DNA from: Metarhizobium sp964253915
GTDB taxonomy: Bacteria; Pseudomonadota; Alphaproteobacteria; Rhizobiales; Rhizobiaceae
Direction: 5' to 3'
Length of the DNA stretch: 64,000 nt
Assembly: GCF_964253915.1 (NCBI RefSeq)
Contig: NZ_CAXUSG020000004.1
Location: 310,001 to 374,000 of the forward strand
Part shown: positions 7,693 to 16,131 of the stretch, piece by piece
Position numbering within the stretch: the stretch's first letter is position 1
Layout of the letters: each line of letters starts with the position of its first letter
Translations under genes and position numbers: made by a program
Notes under the pieces: model-generated
What the model saw: only the letters and a program-made list of their open reading frames with translations
What the model was told of the DNA's origin: nothing
The model's database searches: none

Positions 7693-9816
7693 ATGACCTT
7701 CCGCGAACGCCTGCAAGCCTGGCGCTACAACCTCATTCCCGATCACCTGGTGGGCGAAATCCTCACCAAGCGCTGGACGGACAACGCCATCCCCTTTCTG
7801 GTGCTGGTGGTCACGGTCGTCTCCTTCGGGGCGTCGATCCCGGGCTTCTTCAAACCCTATTCGCTGCAGGAATCGACCCGCCAGCTCGGCGAGTTCTCGG
7901 TCGTCGTCACCGGCCTGACCGTCGTCATGCTCGGCGGCGGCATCGATCTGTCGGTCGGATCGATTTTCGCGCTTGCCACATTCGCGGCTGTCTCGACCTT
8001 CTTCATCTTCGAGATGCCGGTCTGGGTGGCGCTTGTCGCAGCGCTTGCCACCGGCATCGTCTGCGGCGCCATCAACGGCTATCTCGTCGGTTATCTACGC
8101 CTGCGCGCCTTCCTCACCACGCTGGTCACCTTCATCATCGGCCGGGCGATCTTCGATATCCTGGTGGTGAATTACGGTGCCGATATCCAGACTTCGATGG
8201 CCTCGTCCGACACCTGGGATTTCATCGGCGATGGCACGCTGTTCGGCTTCTCGATCCCGGTCATCACCGCCGTTATCATTGCCGTCATCACCCACATCGC
8301 GCTCACCCGCTCGCGACCCGGATGGCACGTTCTGGCCGTCGGCGGCTCGCGGCGCTCGGCGCACAATGCCGGCATCCGCGTCAAGCGCACCGTGTTCCTG
8401 ACCTACGTCTTCTCCGGCTTCTGTGCCTCGATTGCCGGCTTCCTCATTGCCACAAGGCTCTCCGGCGCCGGCCCCGGCACCGGCCTCAACCTTGAAATCC
8501 TGGCGCTGACGGCGGCCGTCGTCGGCGGCAATTCGCTCGGCGGCGGGCGTGGCTCCGTGGTGAAGGGGGTCATGGGCGCCATCATCGTGCTGGTCATGAC
8601 CAACGGCCTCATCCGGCTCGGCTACGGTACCGGCACCAACCAGATGGTGCTCGGCATCATGCTCGCGGTCGCCGTCACCATCGATATCCGCTGGCTGAAG
8701 AACCGCCACAAGGTGCTGAATGAGGTCTATGTCGCCCCCGTCTATCTGAAGATGGGGGAGACGCAATCGGCGCTGCCTGGCTCTGGCAGCGCCTATGCCC
8801 TCGACAACCGCCTGTCGGAAGCCAGTCACATCGGCCTCGGTGAACTGGAAGGCCCCGAAGACGTCATCCTCGACCGCAACGACCATCTCTATTGCGGCAC
8901 CCGCCACGGCGAGATCGTCCGTTTCTTTGCGCCGGATTACACCCGCTCGGAAGTTTTTGCCCATGTCGGCGGCTTCCCGCTCGGACTGGCCTTCGACAGG
9001 GACGACAACCTGATCAGCTGCGTCGGCGCCATGGGCCTCTATTCCATCTCGCCTGATCGCGAGGTGAAAAAGCTCTCGGCCGAAACGGCGCGCTCCTGGA
9101 CCTCGGTCGTCGACGATGCCCGCCTGCGCGATCCGAACGACTGTGACATCGCCCCGGACGGCCGCATCTATTTCACCGACAGTACCAAGCGTTACGATGC
9201 CCACGACTGGGCGCTGGATTCGATCGAAAACCGTGCCACCGGCCGCCTGCTGGTCTACGATCCCAAGGACGGCTCGACGAAAACGTTGCTGGACGGCTAC
9301 CGTTATCTCAACGGCGTCTGCATGGCGCATGACGGCAAGTCGCTGTTCGTCGCCGAAAGCTGGGCGTGCCGCGTCCACCGCTACTGGCTGGAAGGCCCGA
9401 AGGCCGGCACGGCCGAATGCGTCATCAAGGACATGCCGGGTTATCCCGACAACATCAACCGTGCTTCCGGCGGCCATTACTGGATGGCCTGGCTCGGCAT
9501 GCGCACGCCGAGCTTCGACCTGTCGCTGCGCCATCCCGGCATGCGCAAGCGCATGACCCGCCGCCTGCCGCAGGACGAATGGCTGTTTCCCAACATCAAC
9601 ACCGGCGGCGTGGTGAAATTCAACGACAAGGGCGAGATCGTCGAGACGCTCGGCGACCTCTCGGGCAACGCCCACCCGATGGTCACCTCGATGCGCGAGC
9701 ATAAGGGCCAGTTGTTCATCGGCGGCATCCTGAACAACCGCGTCGGTCGCTACAGGATCGCCGGCGCTGACGAAAGCTGGACCGGCCCCGCTTCCTACTG
9801 GGGAGGTACCAAATGA
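7693..9816 (+). CDS. CUT2 ABC permease fused to SMP-30/strictosidine-synthase-like beta-propeller
   Basis: A 707-aa fusion. Residues ~1-345 are a complete RbsC-type permease (about 10 helices; GGIDLSVGSIFAL and the conserved GGNSLGGGRGSVVKGV loop). Residues ~375-707 form a six-bladed-propeller type domain like SMP-30/gluconolactonase and strictosidine synthase (GPEDVILDRNDHLYCGTRHGEI, NGVCMAHDGKSLFVAES, PGYPDNINRASGGHYWMAW). With ten helices and an N-in topology the propeller would lie in the cytoplasm at the channel exit, where it could act on the incoming solute. The stop overlaps the next gene (ATGA), which encodes a second propeller. Reaction and substrate are unknown. Confidence 0.9.
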   Translation: MTFRERLQAWRYNLIPDHLVGEILTKRWTDNAIPFLVLVVTVVSFGASIPGFFKPYSLQESTRQLGEFSVVVTGLTVVMLGGGIDLSVGSIFALATFAAVSTFFIFEMPVWVALVAALATGIVCGAINGYLVGYLRLRAFLTTLVTFIIGRAIFDILVVNYGADIQTSMASSDTWDFIGDGTLFGFSIPVITAVIIAVITHIALTRSRPGWHVLAVGGSRRSAHNAGIRVKRTVFLTYVFSGFCASIAGFLIATRLSGAGPGTGLNLEILALTAAVVGGNSLGGGRGSVVKGVMGAIIVLVMTNGLIRLGYGTGTNQMVLGIMLAVAVTIDIRWLKNRHKVLNEVYVAPVYLKMGETQSALPGSGSAYALDNRLSEASHIGLGELEGPEDVILDRNDHLYCGTRHGEIVRFFAPDYTRSEVFAHVGGFPLGLAFDRDDNLISCVGAMGLYSISPDREVKKLSAETARSWTSVVDDARLRDPNDCDIAPDGRIYFTDSTKRYDAHDWALDSIENRATGRLLVYDPKDGSTKTLLDGYRYLNGVCMAHDGKSLFVAESWACRVHRYWLEGPKAGTAECVIKDMPGYPDNINRASGGHYWMAWLGMRTPSFDLSLRHPGMRKRMTRRLPQDEWLFPNINTGGVVKFNDKGEIVETLGDLSGNAHPMVTSMREHKGQLFIGGILNNRVGRYRIAGADESWTGPASYWGGTK

Positions 9817-10868
9817 TCTTCGACCCGATCCTCGATTATTTCCGCGGCAAGGCGGTAACGATCCCGCCGCTCGACGGCGCCTTCCGCCCCAACACCCGCC
9901 TCGACGACGCCCCGGCCTTCGCGGCGCTGACGGAAGCCGACAACCTGGTTTTCCGCAACGGCGCGCTTTTCGCCTCCAGCGGCAACGCCGTCTACACGCT
10001 CGCTGCCGGAGCCGAACCCTCCGTCGCCGAAACTTTTCCCTCGCCGGTCACGGCGCTTGCTGTGTCGCCGGCCGGCTCTCTGGCCGTGGCGCTCGAAACC
10101 GGCAAGCTTTTCGTCGATGGCAAGGAATTAGCGTTGCCGCCGGCCGTCCGCTGCATCACCGCGCTTGCCTACGGCCCTGACGGCGCCTTGTTTCTCGCCA
10201 ACGGTTCCGCAAAACACGCCCCGTCCGCCTGGGCTGCCGATCTGATGGAAAAAGGGGCTTCCGGTTCCGTCTGGAAGCGCGAGGCTGCCGGCGGCGATGT
10301 CCGTGAGATCGCCTCGGGTCTCGCCTTTCCTTATGGCCTGTATCCGGTCGCAGATGGCGTCATTGTCAGCGAAAGCTGGCGCCACCGCCTGCTGAAAATT
10401 ACCGGCAGCGGTACCCCGAAAACGGTCATCGACAAGCTGCCCGGCTATCCCGCCCGCCTGTCGCCGGCTGCCGATGGCGGCCTCTGGCTCTCGCTGTTTG
10501 CGCCGCGCAATCGCCTGATCGAATTCGTGCTGCAGGAAACCCATTACCGGCTGGACATGATGGCCGAGGTGCCGCGCGACAGCTGGATCGCTCCGGCGCT
10601 CTCCTCCGGCCGCAGTTTCCTGGAGCCGCTGCAATGCGGCGGCATCCGTACCATGGGCATCCACAAGCCATGGTCGCCGAGCCGGTCCTACGGGCTGGTG
10701 GTCAAGCTCGATGCCGACCTGCAGCCGCTCTTCAGCCTGCATAGCCGCGCCAACGGCACCCGCCACGGCACGACCAGCGCCGTGGCAAAGGACGGCACGC
10801 TCTACGTCGCATCCAAGGGCGGTGACAGCGTGCTCGCCATCGACATACCCACCGCGGAGGGCCGCTGA
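9813..10868 (+). CDS. SMP-30/strictosidine-synthase-like beta-propeller protein
   Basis: A 351-aa soluble protein paralogous to the C-terminal half of the preceding fusion: it shares the FPYGLYPVADGVIVSESW block and the LPGYPARLSPAADGGLWLS block. The family includes calcium-dependent lactonases and strictosidine synthase relatives. It has no signal peptide, so it is cytoplasmic. It starts within the stop of the fusion gene and ends one base before the ATPase gene. Probably works with the fused propeller on the same imported compound, perhaps opening a lactone; this is inference. Confidence 0.82.
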   Translation: MIFDPILDYFRGKAVTIPPLDGAFRPNTRLDDAPAFAALTEADNLVFRNGALFASSGNAVYTLAAGAEPSVAETFPSPVTALAVSPAGSLAVALETGKLFVDGKELALPPAVRCITALAYGPDGALFLANGSAKHAPSAWAADLMEKGASGSVWKREAAGGDVREIASGLAFPYGLYPVADGVIVSESWRHRLLKITGSGTPKTVIDKLPGYPARLSPAADGGLWLSLFAPRNRLIEFVLQETHYRLDMMAEVPRDSWIAPALSSGRSFLEPLQCGGIRTMGIHKPWSPSRSYGLVVKLDADLQPLFSLHSRANGTRHGTTSAVAKDGTLYVASKGGDSVLAIDIPTAEGR

Positions 10869-10869
10869 G

Positions 10870-12366
10870 ATGGATACCATCGTTCGCCTGGAGGGCGTCA
10901 CCAAGGCCTATCGCGGCGTGCCGGCGGTCAAGAACGTCACCTTCGACCTGCGCAAGGGCGAGATCCACGCCTTGCTCGGGGAAAACGGTGCCGGTAAGTC
11001 GACGCTGACCAAGATCATCGCCGGCGTCGTCGAGGCGACATCCGGCAAGATGTTCCACCACGACCGCGAAGTGTCCTACAAGACGCCCAACGAGGCGCTG
11101 GAAGCCGGCATCGCCATGGTCTTCCAGGAAACCAGCCTGGTGCCGTCGATGACGGTTGCCCAGAACCTCTATCTCGGTGCCGAGAAATTCCTGAACCGCC
11201 TGCGTGGCACCTACATTTCGGCGCAGCAATTCCTGCAGTCGCTGAATTTCCCGGTCGATCCCACCGCCATGGTCGAGACGCTGGGTGCCGCCAAGAAGCA
11301 GATGGTCGAGATCGCCCGCGCCGTCCACCACAATGCCGAAATCATCATCTTCGACGAACCGACGGCGACACTGACGCCGGAGGAAAAGCGCCACTTCTTC
11401 GCGCTGGTGCGCCGCCTCAAGGCGCGCGGCGTCTCGATCGTCTTCATCTCCCACGCGCTCGAAGAGGCGCTGCTGCTTTCCGACCGCATCACCATCCTGC
11501 GCGACGGCGAACTGGTCGCCTCGGGCGAAACGAAGGAATTCGACCGCGAAAAAATCATCGCCGCCATGGTCGGCCGTACGCTTTCGGCCGAGCTTTACCG
11601 CCAGCGCGACGAGGCGAAGTTGCGCAAGCCCGGCCACAAGGTGCTGTCGGTGCAGGACATCTCGATGAGCAACATCGTGCGCAACAATTCCTTCTCGATC
11701 TTCGAGGGCCAGATCACCGGCGTCTTCGGCCTGATCGGCTCCGGCCGCACCGAAACCTTCAAAGTGGTCGCCGGCATTTACAAGCGCGACTTCAATCGCG
11801 GCGGTACCATCGAACTGGACGACAAGCCGGTACGTTATTACGTGCCGCGCGAGGCGGTGAAGGACGGCATCGTCTACGTCACCGAGGACCGCAAGAGCGA
11901 AGGTTTCTTCGAAACCATGTCGATCGCCGAAAACATTTTTGGCGGGCTGCTGGCGGCTGGCCACGAGAAGGCCTGGGTGATCAACGCCGCCGAGATGCGG
12001 GCGCTGTCGGCAGAATGGACGAAGATGCTCAACATCCGCGCCATCAACGACAATGCCCGCGTCGTCGAGCTGTCCGGTGGCAACCAGCAGAAGGTGGTGA
12101 TCGGCAAGGGCCTTGTGCAGCGCCCGCGCGTCGTCATCTTCGATGAGCCGACCCGCGGCGTCGATGTCGGCGCCATCGCCGAGATCCACCAGATCATCAA
12201 TCGGCTCGCCGACGAAGGCCTCGCCGTGGTGGTGATCTCCTCCTATCTGCCGGAGATCATGAACCTCTCCGACCGCATCCTCGTCTGCCGCCAGGGCCGC
12301 ATCGTCGAGGAGTTTTCGCCTGTCGAGGCGACGGAAGAGAAGATCATGTACGCGGCAGTGCATTGA
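10870..12366 (+). CDS. CUT2 sugar ABC transporter ATP-binding protein, RbsA-like
   Basis: A 498-aa duplicated ATPase as in RbsA/MglA: the N-terminal half has Walker A GENGAGKST and Walker B IIIFDEP; the C-terminal half has a degenerate Walker A (GLIGSGRTE), signature LSGGNQQK and Walker B VVIFDEPTRGVDVG. The ATG at 10870 lies one base after the previous stop. It completes the transporter (two permeases, binding protein, ATPase). It is the last gene of the operon; a GC-rich hairpin (CCCCGC/GCGGGG near 12396-12415) follows without a clear T-run. Confidence 0.93.
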   Translation: MDTIVRLEGVTKAYRGVPAVKNVTFDLRKGEIHALLGENGAGKSTLTKIIAGVVEATSGKMFHHDREVSYKTPNEALEAGIAMVFQETSLVPSMTVAQNLYLGAEKFLNRLRGTYISAQQFLQSLNFPVDPTAMVETLGAAKKQMVEIARAVHHNAEIIIFDEPTATLTPEEKRHFFALVRRLKARGVSIVFISHALEEALLLSDRITILRDGELVASGETKEFDREKIIAAMVGRTLSAELYRQRDEAKLRKPGHKVLSVQDISMSNIVRNNSFSIFEGQITGVFGLIGSGRTETFKVVAGIYKRDFNRGGTIELDDKPVRYYVPREAVKDGIVYVTEDRKSEGFFETMSIAENIFGGLLAAGHEKAWVINAAEMRALSAEWTKMLNIRAINDNARVVELSGGNQQKVVIGKGLVQRPRVVIFDEPTRGVDVGAIAEIHQIINRLADEGLAVVVISSYLPEIMNLSDRILVCRQGRIVEEFSPVEATEEKIMYAAVH

Positions 12367-12451
12367 GGGCAGGGGAGCCGCCGGCGAAACAATTGCCCCG
12401 CTGCTGTGGGCGGGGTATTCCAGACAGAACGGAAAAGAGGAGACCCATCCC

Positions 12452-12862
12452 ATGGCAACCGTAAAACTGTGGACCGATGCCGAGGCGGACGCCCATCCGG
12501 AGGTCAAGGCCGTCTTCGACGACATCCGCGCCACGCGCAAATCGGATTTCGTCAACAATTTTTGGCGCGGACTTGCCAATGATCCGGCTCATCTGAAGCG
12601 TATCTGGGGTCAGCTGAAGGAGATCATGGTCGCCGATAGTGCCATTGATCCCCTGACAAAAGAGATGGTCTACATCGCCGTCTCCGTTGCCAACGGCTGC
12701 TCCTACTGCATCCATTCGCATACGGCCGCCGCCAAGGCCAAGGGCATGACGGATGCCCAGCACGGCGAACTCCTGTCGATCATCGGCCTCGCCGGCCAGA
12801 CCAACCATCTGGTCACGGCGATGCAGATCCCGGTCGATCCGCAATTCGAGGTCAAGGGCTGA
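12452..12862 (+). CDS. carboxymuconolactone decarboxylase-family (AhpD-like) protein
   Basis: A 136-aa all-helical protein of the CMD/AhpD family. The redox motif is Cys83-Ser-Tyr-Cys86 followed by His88 and His90 (CSYCIHSH), as in alkylhydroperoxidase-like peroxidases rather than true decarboxylases, which lack the cysteines. RBS AAAAGAGGAG precedes the ATG. It sits 85 bases after the transporter ATPase and may be co-transcribed, but a role linked to that transporter is not evident. Confidence 0.88.
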   Translation: MATVKLWTDAEADAHPEVKAVFDDIRATRKSDFVNNFWRGLANDPAHLKRIWGQLKEIMVADSAIDPLTKEMVYIAVSVANGCSYCIHSHTAAAKAKGMTDAQHGELLSIIGLAGQTNHLVTAMQIPVDPQFEVKG

Positions 12863-12967
12863 GATTTTTCTCCCCGGTCCCGCAAAAAATAACCTCCCCC
12901 TGTCGGGTCGGCAGGATCCAATCCGTCCTTGGATCGTTCATGCAAACAACCGAGAAGGATCACGATC

Positions 12968-13411
12968 ATGCCGAGCACCATCAAACTGCACCGTGTCCTG
13001 GCAACCAGCCCGGACAAGGTCTACCGCGCGTTCCTTGAGGCGGATGCGATGGCGAAGTGGCTGCCGCCGAACGGGTTTGCCTGCACCGTACATCATTTCG
13101 AGCCGAAGGTCGGGGGCACGTTCAAGATGTCCTTCCGCAACTTCACCACCGGCAATAGCCACGCCTTCGGCGGCGAATATCTCGAACTCGTCCCCGGCGA
13201 ACGCCTGCGCTATGTCGACAGGTTCGACGATCCCAACCTGCCCGGCGAAATGGAGGTCGTCGTCACCTTGAAGAAGGTATCCGTCGGCACCGAGGTGGAG
13301 ATCACCCAGGCCGGCATACCGGACGTCATCCCGCCGGAAGCCTGCTACCTCGGCTGGCAGCAATCGCTACGCAACCTCGCCAATCTCGTCGAGCCGGACA
13401 TCAAGGAATAA
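12968..13411 (+). CDS. SRPBCC/AHSA1-family protein
   Basis: A 147-aa START/Bet v1-like (AHSA1 C-terminal domain) protein: the opening ATSPDKVYRAFLEADAMAKWLPP, the middle GGTFKMSFRN and the final helix GWQQSLRNLANLVE are typical. These proteins bind hydrophobic ligands; many are uncharacterised stress-related proteins often encoded beside ArsR/TetR regulators. The ATG at 12968 has AGAAGGA about 7 bases upstream. It precedes a nested palindrome and the tetR gene. Confidence 0.85.
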   Translation: MPSTIKLHRVLATSPDKVYRAFLEADAMAKWLPPNGFACTVHHFEPKVGGTFKMSFRNFTTGNSHAFGGEYLELVPGERLRYVDRFDDPNLPGEMEVVVTLKKVSVGTEVEITQAGIPDVIPPEACYLGWQQSLRNLANLVEPDIKE

Positions 13412-13419
13412 TGCCGTCA

Positions 13420-13449
13420 TGGCCAGACGGTGATCACCCGATCTGGCCA
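13420..13449. other. nested inverted repeat downstream of the SRPBCC gene
   Basis: TGGCCAGA / TCTGGCCA arms (8 bp perfect) enclose a second palindrome GGTGATCACC. It starts 8 bases after the SRPBCC stop and lacks a T-run. It could be a factor-dependent terminator or a binding site. Confidence 0.4.
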
Positions 13450-13505
13450 GTCTCCTTCAAGTCCACACTCTTTCCCGCGCCGGGCAATGCTTGACGATGT
13501 CGTTG

Positions 13506-13533
13506 TTATTAGGTAGATCGGTCTACATAATAA
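13506..13533. promoter_or_regulatory. TetR-type operator palindrome
   Basis: A 28-bp near-perfect palindrome: outer arms TTATTA/TAATAA and inner arms GTAGA/TCTAC around TCGG; 24 of 28 positions are symmetric. It lies 16 bases upstream of the tetR start, as expected for autoregulation of the tetR-eamA pair. The inner half-sites resemble those of NemR/AcrR-like repressors. Confidence 0.7.
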
Positions 13534-13548
13534 CGGAGTTTCGATCGT

Positions 13549-14136
13549 ATGGCGAACCGGGTTCCCGCGCGTGATCGTCTGCTGCAGGCGGCGGCCGAGC
13601 TTTTTTATGCCGAAGGCGTGGCCGCGACCGGCATCGATGCGATTACCGCCCGGGCGGGCGTGGCGAAGATGAGCCTTTACAACAACTTCTCCTCCAAGGC
13701 CGAGCTTTTGGTCGCTTATCTCGAAAAGCGGTGCGTCGAGTGGCATGCGTTGCTGCAAGCGCGGTTGAGTGCGGCCGCCACGCCGAAGGATCGGGTGCTG
13801 GCCGTGTTCGATTCCTACGTCGATCATGCCGCAATGGCCTACGAATGGGGATTTCGCGGCTGCGGGCTTCTCAACGCCGCCGCCGAACTGTCGGTCGACG
13901 ATCCCGCCCGGGCCATCGTCGCCGCGCAAAAGGAGGAGGTGCAGCAATTGTTCCGGCAACACCTCGATGCCTTGCGCCCCGGCCATGCCGATAGCGACGA
14001 AATCGCCGAACACCTGTCGTTTCTGCTGGAGGGGGCGATGTCGCGGGCGGGGCTCGACGGACATGACCAGCGCTTGAAGACGGCGCGCCGGATGGCGGTT
14101 TCCATGCTCGAGCGCTTCGAAGCCACCGGCCGATGA
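13549..14136 (+). CDS. TetR/AcrR-family transcriptional regulator
   Basis: A 195-aa repressor with an N-terminal helix-turn-helix (about 8-55; GVAATGIDAITARAGVAKMSLYNNFSSKAEL) and a variable helical ligand-binding domain. RBS CGGAG is 10 bases upstream of the ATG. It overlaps the following EamA transporter gene by ATGA, and a long palindrome lies in its promoter, so it most likely represses its own two-gene operon and responds to a compound exported by the transporter. Confidence 0.92.
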   Translation: MANRVPARDRLLQAAAELFYAEGVAATGIDAITARAGVAKMSLYNNFSSKAELLVAYLEKRCVEWHALLQARLSAAATPKDRVLAVFDSYVDHAAMAYEWGFRGCGLLNAAAELSVDDPARAIVAAQKEEVQQLFRQHLDALRPGHADSDEIAEHLSFLLEGAMSRAGLDGHDQRLKTARRMAVSMLERFEATGR

Positions 14137-15092
14137 CAAAAACCTTCGCGACGTCATTGCGTCCCGCCAGCGGGCTGATGGGCCTTGCGGTCCTGGTGCT
14201 GATCGAAGCGGCGTTGGTGATCTGCTGGAGTGCCGGTTTCATCGGCATTCGTTTCGCCAACGATCATGCGCCGATCTTTCTCATCCTCCTGTGGCGCAGC
14301 CTCGTCTCTGGGGTGGTATTGTTGCCCTTCGCCCTAACCGTCGGACCGCGATTGCGATGGAAAGACGTTCTGCCGCAGGTGCTGTTCGGCGCCTTGGCGA
14401 TGGCGTTCTATCTCGGTGCTTTCGCCTTCGCCATCTCCCTCGGTGTCCCGACCGGCCTCGTGGCGCTGATCACCGACATGTTGCCGTTGATGGTTGCAGT
14501 GCTCTCCTGGCCGATGTTGGGCCAGCTCCTGACCGGGCGGCAGTGGGTCGGCTCCTTCGTCGGGCTGGCGGGGGTGCTGATCGCTTCCGGCTGGTCGGTC
14601 CGCATCGTCGATGTGCCGCTCTGGGCCTATGGCCTGCCCATTCTCGGCACGTTGTCTCTGGCGGTGGCGATGCTGTTGCAGAAGCGTAGCGCGGCGGGCG
14701 CCATGCCCATCCATCAGAGCCTGTGCATCCAGTGCCTGTCGGCGGCAGCCATATTTTCCGTCTTTGCCTGGCAGGAAGGCGGTGTCGTGCCGATCCTCGA
14801 GGCCGGTTTCGTCGGCGGCATCCTCTGGCTGGTGTTTGTCGCCACCATCGGCGCCTGGAGCCTTTATTACCTTGCGTTGCGCCGGTCGTCTCCGGCGCAG
14901 GTGACGGCCGTGCTCTATCTCAGCCCGCCGGTGGTGATGATCTGGGCCTGGATCATGTTCGATGAGCCGCTGACCTGGGCGATGGCCTGCGGCATGGCCG
15001 TGTCTTTGGCAGGCATCGTCATCGTCGCCCGGTCGCCAAAGCCCGCTGCGATGAAAAAGCGGGTGGACGAGGCGCTGGCGCAAAGCGCCTGA
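14133..15092 (+). CDS. EamA/DMT-family transporter
   Basis: A 319-aa membrane protein of the drug/metabolite transporter superfamily with ten predicted helices arranged as two EamA repeats (about 15-145 and 160-300; second repeat shows SSPAQVTAVLYLSPPVVMIWAW). It is translationally coupled to the tetR gene. Substrate unknown; the family includes amino-acid and metabolite exporters. A GC hairpin (AAGGGGC/GCCCCTT, 15101-15124) follows the stop before cobF. Confidence 0.9.
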   Translation: MTKTFATSLRPASGLMGLAVLVLIEAALVICWSAGFIGIRFANDHAPIFLILLWRSLVSGVVLLPFALTVGPRLRWKDVLPQVLFGALAMAFYLGAFAFAISLGVPTGLVALITDMLPLMVAVLSWPMLGQLLTGRQWVGSFVGLAGVLIASGWSVRIVDVPLWAYGLPILGTLSLAVAMLLQKRSAAGAMPIHQSLCIQCLSAAAIFSVFAWQEGGVVPILEAGFVGGILWLVFVATIGAWSLYYLALRRSSPAQVTAVLYLSPPVVMIWAWIMFDEPLTWAMACGMAVSLAGIVIVARSPKPAAMKKRVDEALAQSA

Positions 15093-15159
15093 ACATGCGA
15101 AAGGGGCTTTCCCGGCGGCCCCTTGCAAGCGCCGCCGATGGGCAGCGCAGGGGCATTCC

Positions 15160-15930
15160 ATGAGACATATCCTCCTCGTCGGCATCGGTTCCGGCAATCC
15201 CGAACACATGACCATCCAGGCGATCAATGCGCTCAATCGCGCCGATGTCCTGTTCCTGCCGACCAAGGGGGCGAAGAAGGCTGAGTTGGCCGATGTCCGC
15301 CGCGAGATCGTCGCCCGCTACGTCACCAATCCGGAAAGCCGTACGGTGGAATATGCCGTGCCCGTTCGCCGCACCGAAGGCCAGAGCTACATGCAGGGCG
15401 TCGACGAGTGGCATGCGGCGATTGCCGAAATCCACGAGGCGATGTTTTGCGCCGAACTCGATGAGGATGGCATCGGTGCCTTCCTCGTCTGGGGCGACCC
15501 GATGCTTTACGACAGCACCATCCGCATCATGGAGCGGGTGACGAGGCGCGGCAACGTCGCCTTCGACTACAGCGTTATCCCCGGCATCACCAGCGTTCAG
15601 GCGCTCTGTGCCAGCCACCGCATACCCCTCAACCTCGTCGGCAAGCCGGTGGCGATCACCACCGGCCGCAGGCTTTCGGAGAGCTTTCCGGGCATTGTCG
15701 AAACAGCTGTGGTGATGCTCGACGGCGAGCAGGCTTTCCAGCGCATCGACGATCCGGATGCGATGATCTACTGGGGCGCTTATCTCGGCACGTCGGACGA
15801 AATCGTCATCAGCGGCCGGCTGTCGGACGTGAAGGAGGAAATCCTCGCCACCCGCGCCGCCGCCCGGACCCGCCACGGCTGGATCATGGATATCTATCTG
15901 CTGCAGAAAGGCGCAGATTTCGAGGAATAG
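15160..15930 (+). CDS. cobF: precorrin-6A synthase (deacetylating) CobF
   Basis: SAM-dependent methyltransferase of the aerobic cobalamin pathway: methylates C1 of precorrin-5 with loss of acetate to give precorrin-6A. The 256-aa protein has the tetrapyrrole methylase opening ILLVGIGSGNPEHMTIQAINAL, the FLVWGDPMLYDSTIRIMERV segment and the IPGITSVQALCASH loop characteristic of CobF. It heads the cobF-M cluster; a short repeat separates it from cobG. No cobalamin riboswitch was found upstream. Confidence 0.94.
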   Translation: MRHILLVGIGSGNPEHMTIQAINALNRADVLFLPTKGAKKAELADVRREIVARYVTNPESRTVEYAVPVRRTEGQSYMQGVDEWHAAIAEIHEAMFCAELDEDGIGAFLVWGDPMLYDSTIRIMERVTRRGNVAFDYSVIPGITSVQALCASHRIPLNLVGKPVAITTGRRLSESFPGIVETAVVMLDGEQAFQRIDDPDAMIYWGAYLGTSDEIVISGRLSDVKEEILATRAAARTRHGWIMDIYLLQKGADFEE

Positions 15931-15942
15931 GGCCTGACATCG

Positions 15943-15993
15943 GTTCTCCTCGTCTCCCCTGGGGGAGACGATGCCTGAAAGGCAGATGAGGGG
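15943..15993. repeat. short RIME-type palindrome
   Basis: CGTCTCCCC-TGG-GGGAGACG palindrome followed by GATGCCTGAAAGGCAGATGAGGGG, in the 200-base gap between cobF and cobG. It shares the GATGAGGGG end with the other repeats but has different arms, so it is a separate subfamily. Confidence 0.6.
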
Positions 15994-16131
15994 ACTGCTC
16001 CGGGTCTGAATGGTGCTATTCGCTGCGCGACCGCCCCCACTCTGCCTCCGGTGCAGGGCGCAAAGCAGATCGCGGGGGTCGCGTCTTTGATTTCTCGCAA
16101 GGCCTGCCGTCGTGTTATGGTTCAGCCTGAG

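Noticed and set aside
8095..12579. Long minus-strand frames (535 and 615 codons) opposite the fusion permease and the CUT2 ATPase
   Set aside because: These are antisense shadows of genes with Walker and permease motifs; no ribosome site or recognisable fold is present.
15931..16131. Cobalamin riboswitch before cobG (and before cobF or hupE)
   Set aside because: I looked for the B12-box and the CTGCCCCCGCAACTG-type core in these gaps and saw neither; only a short palindromic repeat is present. A covariance search would be decisive.
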